Shown here in pieces: positions 18,281 to 25,356 of a stretch of DNA of 64,000 bases. Position numbers and translations under genes: made by a program. Position 1 is the first letter of the stretch; each line of letters starts with the position of its first letter. The DNA comes from Flavobacterium sp. 140616W15 (GTDB lineage: Bacteria > Bacteroidota > Bacteroidia > Flavobacteriales > Flavobacteriaceae): NCBI RefSeq assembly GCF_003668995.1, contig NZ_CP033068.1, positions 4,402,001 to 4,466,000 of the forward strand, given 5' to 3'. Under the pieces are notes generated by a model. The model worked only from the letters and a program-made list of their open reading frames with translations. It was not told the origin of the DNA and made no database searches.

Positions 18281-18634
18281 TTAATTGATTTGTTTTCTGA
18301 CTAGATAATCAACAGAATAATATTTTTTTCCTTTATAAAAAAGGAAAAAAGTATGTTGTTTGTTAATATTATCATTCTTTAAAACCATCTCTAATTCTTT
18401 TCTACTAGTATTTGTTGTTAATTTTTTATTTCCTAAATAAGGACTAGAACTAAAAAAAACTTTCTTTTTATTTATTAATATTTTAAAACCTGATATTTCT
18501 TCTTTTCCTTTATGTACTCTGTAGATAACTTCATCTGTCGTAGTATCAAAACCAAAGACAATAATATCTTTTTTCTCCTGAGAAAAGGCACTCATGAAAA
18601 ATAAAACGTTTAAGATTATGTATAATGTTTTCAT
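18281..18634 (-). CDS. Small exported protein of the island (117 aa)
   Basis: Signal peptide MKTLYIILNVLFFMSAFSQ, then a ~98-residue basic domain with no cysteine and no motif I recognise (VDYLVRKQIN end). It stands 12 bp after a toxin-tail remnant (18647-18733). From that position it could be an exported immunity protein acting in the periplasm. No paralog is seen in this window. Confidence 0.6.
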   Translation of the reverse strand: MKTLYIILNVLFFMSAFSQEKKDIIVFGFDTTTDEVIYRVHKGKEEISGFKILINKKKVFFSSSPYLGNKKLTTNTSRKELEMVLKNDNINKQHTFFLFYKGKKYYSVDYLVRKQIN

Positions 18635-18646
18635 TTTGTATGTGAA

Positions 18647-18733
18647 TTAATTACAAGCTTTTCCTGCTTTAGAAAGCCATTGTTTATAAACGTCTGCTAT
18701 TTTTTGCTTTTGAGTTTGACTTAATGCATTCCA
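18647..18733 (-). pseudogene. Remnant of a toxin C-terminal tail ending in GKACN
   Basis: The frame reads ATWNALSQTQKQKIADVYKQ and ends WLSKAGKACN. It has the same kind of ending as the other island tails (cysteine one or two residues before the stop). Upstream it is joined, at the shared word ATGTAGCC, to a copy of a two-TM gene start, so the rest of the toxin domain has been deleted. Confidence 0.6.
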
Positions 18734-18850
18734 TGTAGCCATAAACCAATAATCCTATTCCTAAAATTAAAAGTGCGTAAATAAAATATTTCATAATCTT
18801 GTATAGTATTCATCCAAATAAAGAATGCGTTAAAAAAAGTAAAATCTCCA
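18733..18850 (-). pseudogene. Duplicate of the 23484-23600 segment (two-TM gene start and immunity gene end)
   Basis: About 115 bp almost identical to the segment at 23484-23600, covering the first ~18 codons of a MKYFIYALLILGIGLL two-TM gene and the last codons of a family A immunity-like gene. The two-TM frame then runs into the toxin-tail remnant out of frame and stops. It marks an unequal recombination between cassettes. Confidence 0.65.
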
Positions 18851-18873
18851 AAAGAAATAAACCCTCTACTTTC

Positions 18874-19059
18874 TTATCTTTTTATATACTTTATCAAATG
18901 ATATACACATCCTAATACAAACACTAATAATACTAGATAAAAATAATTTACCACATAAAAAGTATCTCCTATGCAAAAATCAAAATAATACTCCGAAAAG
19001 TAAAAAAATACAAATAACGAAAAACTTGTTGTGGAGAATATTAAAAATTTATTTCTCAT
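18874..19059 (-). CDS. Small two-TM protein of the island (61 aa)
   Basis: MRNKFLIFSTTSFSLFVFFYF, then EYYFDFCIGDTFYVVNYFYL, then a second helix and a short basic tail. The FCIGDTFYVVNYFY loop matches FCISNTFYIVSYFY of the protein at 17249, so they are paralogs. It lies 23 bp downstream of the exported protein at 19083. Role unknown. Confidence 0.65.
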   Translation of the reverse strand: MRNKFLIFSTTSFSLFVFFYFSEYYFDFCIGDTFYVVNYFYLVLLVFVLGCVYHLIKYIKR

Positions 19060-19082
19060 TTTTTATTCCTTATTAATGGTTT

Positions 19083-19556
19083 TTAAAAATCTGAATATTC
19101 CCAATCCACCTCATATTTTATTAATTTCATATCCGTTTTTTCTAAAAGATAAATTTTAAAATATGGATGAACTTTAGTAATTGGAAAAGGATATGAGAAT
19201 CCAGATTTTTTATAAATTTCAGTTTTTTTAATTTCATTTTTATAAAAAACAACCTCATTATCTCTAAGCTTAGTAGTCTTTTCTAATTTTATATTATTTA
19301 AAAATCTAACAGAAGATGTATCAACTTTATGTTTGTCTTTATCAAAGACAAATCTCTCTGATCCTATCTTAAAAATTTTTTTTCTACCTTCTTCTGTTTT
19401 TACATTACCCTCTTTTGGGATAAATAATACATACTTTAAAGGTTTTAAATATTTACCTCCTCCTTTATAGAAAGTAAAATAATCACTTTCTTTCTTTTGA
19501 GCATTTATTATGAAATTAATCGTTAATAGTATTATTAGACAAATCTTCTTTTTCAT
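19083..19556 (-). CDS. Exported basic protein of the island (157 aa), possible immunity protein
   Basis: Signal peptide MKKKICLIILLTINFIINAQ, then a lysine-rich, largely beta-type domain (KPLKYVLFIPKEG, FKIYLLEKTDMKLIKYEVD). I do not recognise the family. It begins 2 bp after the stop of a truncated zincin-type toxin tail (19559-19837), so it fits the tail-then-small-gene rule of this island. Confidence 0.6.
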   Translation of the reverse strand: MKKKICLIILLTINFIINAQKKESDYFTFYKGGGKYLKPLKYVLFIPKEGNVKTEEGRKKIFKIGSERFVFDKDKHKVDTSSVRFLNNIKLEKTTKLRDNEVVFYKNEIKKTEIYKKSGFSYPFPITKVHPYFKIYLLEKTDMKLIKYEVDWEYSDF

Positions 19557-19558
19557 GA

Positions 19559-19837
19559 TTATTTACAGTTTGAAGGCCCTTTATAAAAGTGCTCGTTAAT
19601 TAATTTAGTAACTGATTCTTTTTCGATAGCTGATAAGTTATCCCAAGCAATAGACGTAACATTTTTCTCTAATTTCCCTAAGCCTACCCAGGCAATCTTT
19701 TCGTACGTTAAACGTGGCAATCTATTATTATCAAATTGTTGAATGATATCTGCAATGGCTCCTCTATAATGATTAGCCATCATTTCGTGATTCCAAGTAG
19801 CTTTGAATCTTTTATAATAATAATCTTTCTGATACAA
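19559..19837 (-). pseudogene. C-terminal fragment of a zincin-type toxin domain
   Basis: About 92 codons open from just after a stop (no ATG; TTG possible). The stretch HYRGAIADIIQQFDNN followed by YEKIAWVGLGKLE parallels HGAIAGLYLNSM and YEALAWGGLRD of the orphan zincin at 22393, and the end GPSNCK has the island's C-terminal cysteine. The HExxH part and everything upstream are missing. Most likely a displaced and truncated toxin end. Confidence 0.6.
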
Positions 19838-20003
19838 TTACATTAGTTGACACAATTAGTAAATAGTTTTTGATTGTGATGTTTTACAGCTATTTGAAAG
19901 AATACGAATCTACTTAAAAACACAAAATTAACCACTGCAAACAAGCTTTCAAACTACATTAATGATGAAGAAATGAAAATAAAGCTTTTTAACAAGAAAC
20001 CGC

Positions 20004-20077
20004 CTTAAAATCGATTTTCAGTCAAAATAACTTTAAAATGAAAAAAGCAGTATTCAAAATATTGAAATACTGCTTTT
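20004..20077 (-). repeat. Repeat copy 2 containing a terminator hairpin, mid-island
   Basis: About 74 bp nearly identical to 16375-16449, including the AGCAGTATT / AATACTGCT hairpin that acts as a terminator on the minus strand just after the exported gene at 20082. It divides the island into two transcription units and suggests that the segment 16450-20003 arrived or duplicated as a block ending in the same terminator. Confidence 0.75.
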
Positions 20078-20081
20078 GTTT

Positions 20082-20486
20082 TTATTCAATCTCATAAGCT
20101 GAATCTACTTGAATGAATTCTATTTTTTGATGATTTTTTTTAACCAAAATCACCACATAACTATTAAAATATTCCCAAAGCTTATAATCATTTAATTTAG
20201 GATTTTTGTTTTTGTCATAAAACGCAGAGGATTGTACAAAATCTTTAAGACAAAGAGCTGTTTTTTTATTTGTTTTTTGATTATCTAAATTTTTAACTTT
20301 TTGAAAGTAGAAACTACCATAATTGGAACCACTACCATCTTGAAGATAAAAATGATTTGGTATTTCAGCATGAGTTTTAATATACTTATTATCGTAATTA
20401 AAAAACAGGGTGTCTTTTGTTTTTTCTTGAGCCTTTAAAATGACAGAAGAAAATAAAGCTATTAAAATAAAGACAACTATTTTCAT
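20082..20486 (-). CDS. Exported immunity-like protein, family B, single domain (134 aa)
   Basis: Signal peptide (MKIVVFILIALFSSVILKAQ) and one domain: EKTKDTLFFNYDNKYIKTH, FYLQDGSGSNYGSFYFQ, DFVQSSAFYD and an acidic end VDSAYEIE. The same domain occurs in the protein at 21984 and twice in that at 20550. The family is unknown to me. Export suggests action in the periplasm. It is last in its transcription unit, before the 20004 terminator repeat. Confidence 0.65.
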   Translation of the reverse strand: MKIVVFILIALFSSVILKAQEKTKDTLFFNYDNKYIKTHAEIPNHFYLQDGSGSNYGSFYFQKVKNLDNQKTNKKTALCLKDFVQSSAFYDKNKNPKLNDYKLWEYFNSYVVILVKKNHQKIEFIQVDSAYEIE

Positions 20487-20549
20487 TTTTTAAATTTTAT
20501 GCATCACAAAATGCGTTGACACTCCTATATGTCTTATCATAATTAGCAA

Positions 20550-21352
20550 TTATTCAATAGCATACATTGGTTCTACTTCAACATATTTCTTTTGCCCAAA
20601 AGCTTCCTCAACCAGGACTAAAACATAATTATTAAAATATCCATAAAGTTCATAATCATTTAATTTTACTTTTTTGTTATCATCATAAAACTTTGACGAA
20701 CGTACAAATTTTTCTAGACTAAATATTTCTTTGGGTTTTAAACCATTTAATATTCTAATTGTTTCAAAATAAATCCCCCCATTAGTTGTATCATGCCCAT
20801 CTTTAAGTAAAAAAGTTTTTGATTCATCTTTTGGTCGATACACGTAACTATTATCTAATTTAAAATAAAGAGTATCCTTTATTTTATTGTTAACAGCATT
20901 TTCTCCTTTACCAATTGGATAATAAGAATAATATTCTAAATATCTAGGTTGGATAAATTCATTCCCATTTACAAAGTATATTATGTACTTCTCAGTCAAC
21001 GAATCTTTCAGCTTCCATTTGTCTACCATTTCGTTATGTTTTCCATCAAAATAGAACTTCCGATTTTCAATATACTTCTTTATTGATAGGATTTTTTTCG
21101 GCTTTAAATCTTTTGTTAAGAAACCATCCCCAACAAAAATATATAACCATTTGTTTTAGTATGCTTCATCTGTTCCTTTTCAAATTCTATCCTTTCAGCG
21201 TAAATTTGCTTTGAAAGATTTGGAGTTATTGTGGGTGATATGGTATAATATTTATCTATATTAAAAAAAAGAGTGTCTTTTTTTCTTTCCTGTGCTTTTA
21301 GGCCAGAAATAGAAAAAAGTATTAATATAAAAAGTGAAATATATTTTTTCAT
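20550..21352 (-). pseudogene. Exported immunity-like protein, family B, two-domain form, frame broken by one base
   Basis: Repaired length 267 aa: signal peptide (MKKYISLFILILFSISGLKAQ) and two family B domains, the first starting ERKKDTLFFNIDKYY, the second KDTLYFKLDNSYVYRP and ending VEPMYAIE. The upstream frame stops after YIFLLGMVS at 21116. Adding one base to the five-base homopolymer there gives YIFFVGDGFLTKDLKPKKIL and joins it to the downstream frame (20550-21029). Probably a sequencing error. It follows a zincin-tail remnant at 21460. Confidence 0.65.
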
Positions 21353-21459
21353 AGTTGAGTGATTTTATAAGGCAATAACTTAAATTATATTGAGATTCCA
21401 ATACATTTTCCTAAATCCACAACCTTCTTTAATTGTTTTGTTATGGACAAGGAACTAAT

Positions 21460-21717
21460 TTACTTAAAAGTAGAACTCTGCTGGCAAGCTTTTACGTTAT
21501 TATCCCTTAAACCTCCCCAAGCCAACGCCTCATAAAAAACATCACTTGGTACCTCTCCATAATAATTAATGTATTTATTATAGTCATCAGTAAACACATT
21601 TTTATGAAATTCTTTTAAAGCTTCTCTCATGCTATTTAGATACATTAAAGCAATAGTATTGTGTTGATTTCCACAAGTTTCGTATGTTATTTTAAAATAC
21701 TTTACTGTTGTGGGCAC
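21460..21717 (-). pseudogene. Zincin-type toxin tail remnant with internal deletions
   Basis: GTG-opened frame of 85 codons with NQHNTIALMYLNSMREALKEF and FYEALAWGGLRD, nearly the same as in the orphan zincin at 22393. The HExxH segment is absent, and the end is scrambled: in DNA, AAAGCTTG..CCAGCAGA..CTTTTAAG matches the intact gene with pieces removed between. True decay, not a single-base error. Confidence 0.65.
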
Positions 21718-21781
21718 GGATTATAAATCAGTAGCATCAGGATTTTGACAAAACCTAAAATTTTGACAAAGTTATTTCTTT

Positions 21782-21972
21782 CTATTTTTTCTCTTTATAA
21801 ATTCTATAGAATAAAAAAATGTACCAACTAGCTAAAACTAGTATGGCTGGGTAAAAATAACTTACAATATAAAATGTATTAGAAATACAAAAATTAAAGT
21901 TATATTCTACAAAGCAGAAAAAATCCACAATAAAGCCCCAATTGTAAGGAATATCAAAAAAATAACTTTCAT
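21782..21972 (-). pseudogene. Two-TM protein copy, frame broken by one base
   Basis: DNA closely matches the two-TM gene at 17249-17467 over ~190 bp. From ATG at 21972 it reads MKVIFLIFLTIGALLWIFSAL and stops. The intact copy has seven A (plus strand) where this has six; adding one gives a 63-aa two-TM protein with FCISNTFYIVSYFYPAILVL. It sits between family B gene 21984 and the zincin remnant 21460. Confidence 0.6.
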
Positions 21973-21983
21973 GTTAAATATTA

Positions 21984-22372
21984 TCATTCTATCTCAAAGC
22001 CTGATTCGACTTGAATATATTCTACTTTTTTATCAATATTTTTAACCAAAAACACAACGTAATTACTAAAAAAACAGCAATTTTTTCATTATTCAATTTT
22101 TTCTTTTTATCATAAAAATCTGAAGAGCGTATAAACTTTTTAAGTGACAAAATCTTTTTAGGACTTAGATCACTTTTCACTTCTCCTTTTTTAAAGAAAA
22201 AAGACCCATTACTACCTCCACTACTATCATCTAAATAAAAATGACCTGGGATTTCAGTATACAAATTTATATACTTATTATCATACTTAAAATAGAGTGT
22301 ATCTTTTGTTTTCTCTTGAGCATTTAGAGAAATAAAGAAAAGGAGAAACAATACAATTGTTAATATTTTCAT
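21984..22372 (-). pseudogene. Exported immunity-like protein, family B, frame broken by one base near the end
   Basis: Signal peptide MKILTIVLFLLFFISLNAQ, then EKTKDTLYFKYDNKYINLY, FYLDDSSGGSNGSFFF and KFIRSSDFYD, homologous to 20082. The frame as given ends at 22022 in an unrelated hydrophobic tail. Adding one base to the run of seven T (minus strand) yields SNYVVFLVKN...VESGFEIE, ending at 21984 for 129 aa, matching its paralog. It lies 20 bp after the orphan zincin (22393), which makes it the candidate immunity gene for that toxin. Confidence 0.65.
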
Positions 22373-22392
22373 CTTTAAATAATTTTATAATG

Positions 22393-23304
22393 TTAGTTAG
22401 AACATGGCGCTGCTTTGCTTAAAAGTGGTATTCTGCTTGAAAGCTTCTCAATTTCAGCTTTTTTTTCTGCTGGCAGATCTGTCCAAGCTTTTACATCACC
22501 ATCTCTTAGACCACCCCAAGCCAAAGCTTCATAAAAAGCATCATTCGGTACTTCTCCAAAATAATTAATATATTTATTGTAATCATCGGTAAGTACGGAT
22601 TTATGAAACTCTTTTAAAGCTTCTTTCATACTGTTAAGATATAATCCTGCAATTGCTCCATGTTGATTCTCATATTGATCATACGTTTTCTTAAAATCTG
22701 TTGATTTATTACCAATTTCATCAGATGTAGTATATAATTTTCTAAAGATGTCAGCATGTATATATTCATGTAAAATGGTTCTTGCAACATCTAAAGCAGC
22801 ATTTTCATTTGCTTTAGATGTACTGATTTCAATTGTCATTAGCGCACTTCCTGGTAAATGAATTGTTTTTCCGTTAATTTCTTTGAGGATTCCATTTTTA
22901 TCTAAATTAGTTACTTTCTCTTTAGAAACAATTTTAATATCAAATTCAGATTTACCAACAAAATTAGATAATATTTTTTGCACAAAAGAATTTCCGTTTT
23001 TATTTAATAAAGCATTCAGACACTTTGCTTTTTCCGTAAGTGCATCAATAATTTGCACAGGCGCTGGAGCTGTAACGCCTCCACCACTACTACCTCCGCC
23101 GCCACGAGGAGGATTTGTATATTCAGACGGATTAATCACACCACCATATGAGGGACCACGCGGGATAAAGGTCATAGGAGGAAACGATGGTGGTGATGAT
23201 GGAGATTTAATTATAACTTCTCTAAGCGGTGTGCCAGGAAAACCACCACTACCACCAGTTGGTTCTTCTTCATCGGGACAATAATAACAAGGGTCGGCTA
23301 TCAT
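22393..23304 (-). CDS. Orphan toxin cassette: shared linker plus HExxH zincin domain
   Basis: 303 aa with no signal peptide. Residues 1-~75 are the same Pro/Gly linker as residues ~180-253 of the lipoprotein at 24136 (CYYCPDEEEPTGG ... NPPRGGGGSSGG). From ~80 a new domain begins: Cys95, the zincin motif H179-EYI-H183, then HGAIAGLYLNSM, YEALAWGGLRD and Cys301 two residues before the end. The constant lipoprotein part is absent, and an in-frame stop lies 13 codons before the ATG, right after a two-TM gene. Read as a displaced, probably silent, toxin end; metallopeptidase activity is predicted from HExxH only. Confidence 0.75.
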   Translation of the reverse strand: MIADPCYYCPDEEEPTGGSGGFPGTPLREVIIKSPSSPPSFPPMTFIPRGPSYGGVINPSEYTNPPRGGGGSSGGGVTAPAPVQIIDALTEKAKCLNALLNKNGNSFVQKILSNFVGKSEFDIKIVSKEKVTNLDKNGILKEINGKTIHLPGSALMTIEISTSKANENAALDVARTILHEYIHADIFRKLYTTSDEIGNKSTDFKKTYDQYENQHGAIAGLYLNSMKEALKEFHKSVLTDDYNKYINYFGEVPNDAFYEALAWGGLRDGDVKAWTDLPAEKKAEIEKLSSRIPLLSKAAPCSN

Positions 23305-23343
23305 TTTTCCTTGTTCATTATTTATGGAAGAGAGTATTGATAT
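23080..23343 (-). repeat. Linker repeat, copy in the orphan cassette
   Basis: 264 bp identical to 24598-24861 except for two substitutions. It encodes the Pro/Gly/Ser-rich linker. Homology starts immediately after the two-TM gene end and stops exactly at the start of the zincin domain, so the repeat is a recombination platform for exchanging C-terminal domains. Confidence 0.9.
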
Positions 23344-23344
23344 A

Positions 23345-23545
23345 TCATCTAACTAGTTTATATAAACGACTAGCTATATAAAAGATTAAAGAAAACAATA
23401 AAACAAATGTTGCTATTGGTGTATAAGTAAATGCGTAATAGGTATCTTTAATATTGATATCCAAACAATATTCAGTTGGATAGATGTAGCCATAAATCAA
23501 TAATCCTATTCCTAAAATTAAAAGTGCGTAAATAAAGTATTTCAT
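23345..23545 (-). CDS. Small two-TM protein of the island (66 aa)
   Basis: MKYFIYALLILGIGLLIYGYI, a loop with CLDINIKDTYYAFTYTP, second helix (TFVLLFSLIFYIASRLY) and basic end. It overlaps the end of the 195-aa gene by 4 bp (ATGA). Part of its start is duplicated at 18733-18850. It resembles the other two-TM island proteins in layout and in the [ND]TxY loop. Probably works with the 195-aa protein; role unknown. Confidence 0.7.
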   Translation of the reverse strand: MKYFIYALLILGIGLLIYGYIYPTEYCLDINIKDTYYAFTYTPIATFVLLFSLIFYIASRLYKLVR

Positions 23546-24129
23546 AATCTTGTATAGTATTCATCCAAAAAGAATGCATTAAAAAAAGTAAACTCGCCAA
23601 ACGGAATAAATCCTTTGCTAATTTGTGGGAGCTTGTAAGTTAGTAATTCTGATGGAAATTTTGTAATTCTAAGCTTTTTTTCAACTAATTTAATGATTTT
23701 ATTAATTTCTGTGGCGTACAGAATTTCTAACTCTTCATTTTTATAAGGTCTTCCAATCCATTTTACTTGTTCTAAATCAACTAATGTATCAAGAACATAA
23801 TATGTGAAATATGGACACAAGATACTAATGTTTAAACAAATAGAATGAAGATGGCTTCCGTTCATTTTAGTTAGTTGAAAATTAAAGGCTCTATCACCAG
23901 AGTTAAACAGAGTTACATCATGAAAATGCATCGTTAAATTTATGGCTTTAAATTCTTCTATTAATTCATTTAGATATCCTTCATTACGATGCATATTTTC
24001 AAATAAAGTTAATGTTTTACATAAATTTTTATGCTCACAACTTTCGTTGTATTTTTCTACTTCATTAAGTTCTGAAATATTATCAGGGTAATTTGAATTT
24101 GAAATGTTTTTTAAAATTTCTATCAGCAT
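23542..24129 (-). CDS. Immunity-like protein, family A (195 aa), next to the full toxin candidate
   Basis: No signal peptide. Core blocks DVTLFNSGDRAFNFQ, LNISILCPYFTYYVLD and the ending PFGEFTFFNAFF are shared with the 197-aa protein at 17457. It starts 6 bp after the stop of the lipoprotein at 24136 and is followed by an overlapping two-TM gene. Direct downstream position makes it the best candidate immunity protein for that lipoprotein's C-terminal domain; this is inference, as I recognise no family. Confidence 0.7.
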   Translation of the reverse strand: MLIEILKNISNSNYPDNISELNEVEKYNESCEHKNLCKTLTLFENMHRNEGYLNELIEEFKAINLTMHFHDVTLFNSGDRAFNFQLTKMNGSHLHSICLNISILCPYFTYYVLDTLVDLEQVKWIGRPYKNEELEILYATEINKIIKLVEKKLRITKFPSELLTYKLPQISKGFIPFGEFTFFNAFFLDEYYTRL

Positions 24130-24135
24130 ATGTGT

Positions 24136-25356
24136 TTAATTACAGTTACCTGGTAAAAACCAGTTGCTTTTATATTCTGTTGGAGTAACGGTTTTGCCTG
24201 GGTTAATTTGAAGTCTGCTTCCTGGAGTCATTAATTCAAAAGTGTTTTTTAAAGCTTTCTTAAAGAATTCAGTAACCATTAATTCAGTTGCTGGAACAGC
24301 TTTATAATAATCTCTTGTTTGTTTCATTGCCATATCTATAGCTTTTGCAGTAACACTAGCTGCTGTTCCTGGGGTAATATCTGTATTTCCTACTATTGTA
24401 TTTGTTGGCATTTGAAAAGATACAGATTGCGGTAATATAATTGTTTCGGTACTAGTCCTTAAGGGAGTCAAAGACTGAACTATTACAATGTCAAATTTAA
24501 TATTTTTTACAGCAGCTTCTTGCCAAGGCAATCCCGCCATTTTTATAAAATTGATACTAGCACAATCAGGATAAACCTCTTCATTATTGCTTTTCGATCC
24601 ACCACTACTACCTCCGCCGCCACGAGGAGGATTTGTATATTCAGACGGATTAATCACACCACCATATGAGGGACCACGCGGGATAAAGGTCATAGGAGGA
24701 AACGATGGTGGTGATGATGGAGATTTAATTATAACTTCTCTAAGCGGTGTGCCAGGAAAACCACTACTACCACCAGTTGGTTCTTCTTCATCGGGACAAT
24801 AATAACAAGGGTCGGCTATCATTTTTCCTTGTTCATTATTTATGGAAGGGAGTATTGATATTTTCCCTTCTAGAACAACTTTATTGTTTTCAAATTGAGC
24901 CGCTTTTATAAAACCATTTTTCAAATCCCAAGAGCTAATGTAACCATTGAAATCACCCCCATCTATCGTTTGACTACTTGCTAGAACATCTTTATCGGGA
25001 TATATCTCGAATAATAATGCTTTGAAATTACCTTCATCTAATTTATAAAGATATAATTTCTGTGACCAAATTTCCTCTTTATCTTCTTTTAATTCAATAA
25101 CAGGGACAATAATAGTTTCTGTTCCATCTTCTGATTTCGTAATGTTTGCCTCGCTCCAGTTGTATTCTAAATTCTGAAATAATTCATAATTAATACCATT
25201 AGATTCATATTTATCAAACCATGTTTTAGCTGATAGAATACTTTTCGCCTGAGGTGTTTGTTCGTCAGTTACTAACTTTTCGGTTTCACAACTCCATACT
25301 ATGAGAAGAAAACAGCATAGTAATACTTGTGCAATTCTTTTTAATTTGTTTTTCAT
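24136..25356 (-). CDS. Lipoprotein with constant N-terminal region, Pro/Gly linker and variable C-terminal domain (candidate polymorphic toxin)
   Basis: 406 aa. The signal peptide ends in a lipobox with Cys23 (IVWSC), followed by acidic residues. Residues ~40-165 form a beta-rich constant domain (WFDKYESNGINYELFQNLEY, KLYLYKLDEGNFKALLFEIY). Residues 166-253 are the linker found again at 23080. The C-terminal ~150 residues run from Cys265 to Cys405 and end PGNCN, with no enzymatic motif I recognise. It heads the minus-strand island and is the only copy with an export signal. The toxin role rests on architecture and the tail and immunity array downstream. Confidence 0.7.
   Translation of the reverse strand: MKNKLKRIAQVLLCCFLLIVWSCETEKLVTDEQTPQAKSILSAKTWFDKYESNGINYELFQNLEYNWSEANITKSEDGTETIIVPVIELKEDKEEIWSQKLYLYKLDEGNFKALLFEIYPDKDVLASSQTIDGGDFNGYISSWDLKNGFIKAAQFENNKVVLEGKISILPSINNEQGKMIADPCYYCPDEEEPTGGSSGFPGTPLREVIIKSPSSPPSFPPMTFIPRGPSYGGVINPSEYTNPPRGGGGSSGGSKSNNEEVYPDCASINFIKMAGLPWQEAAVKNIKFDIVIVQSLTPLRTSTETIILPQSVSFQMPTNTIVGNTDITPGTAASVTAKAIDMAMKQTRDYYKAVPATELMVTEFFKKALKNTFELMTPGSRLQINPGKTVTPTEYKSNWFLPGNCN
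24598..24861 (-). repeat. Linker repeat, copy in the full-length lipoprotein
   Basis: 264 bp, two substitutions from 23080-23343. Encodes residues ~166-253 of the lipoprotein. Confidence 0.9.

Noticed and set aside
22883..23284. 133-codon plus-strand frame rich in Pro and Gly
   Set aside because: Antisense shadow of the linker; the same shadow appears at 24587-24802 because the DNA is duplicated. No independent support.
23081..24861. Linker copies as a CRISPR-like or tandem repeat array
   Set aside because: Only two copies 1.5 kb apart, both coding in the same frame; it is gene-internal duplication.
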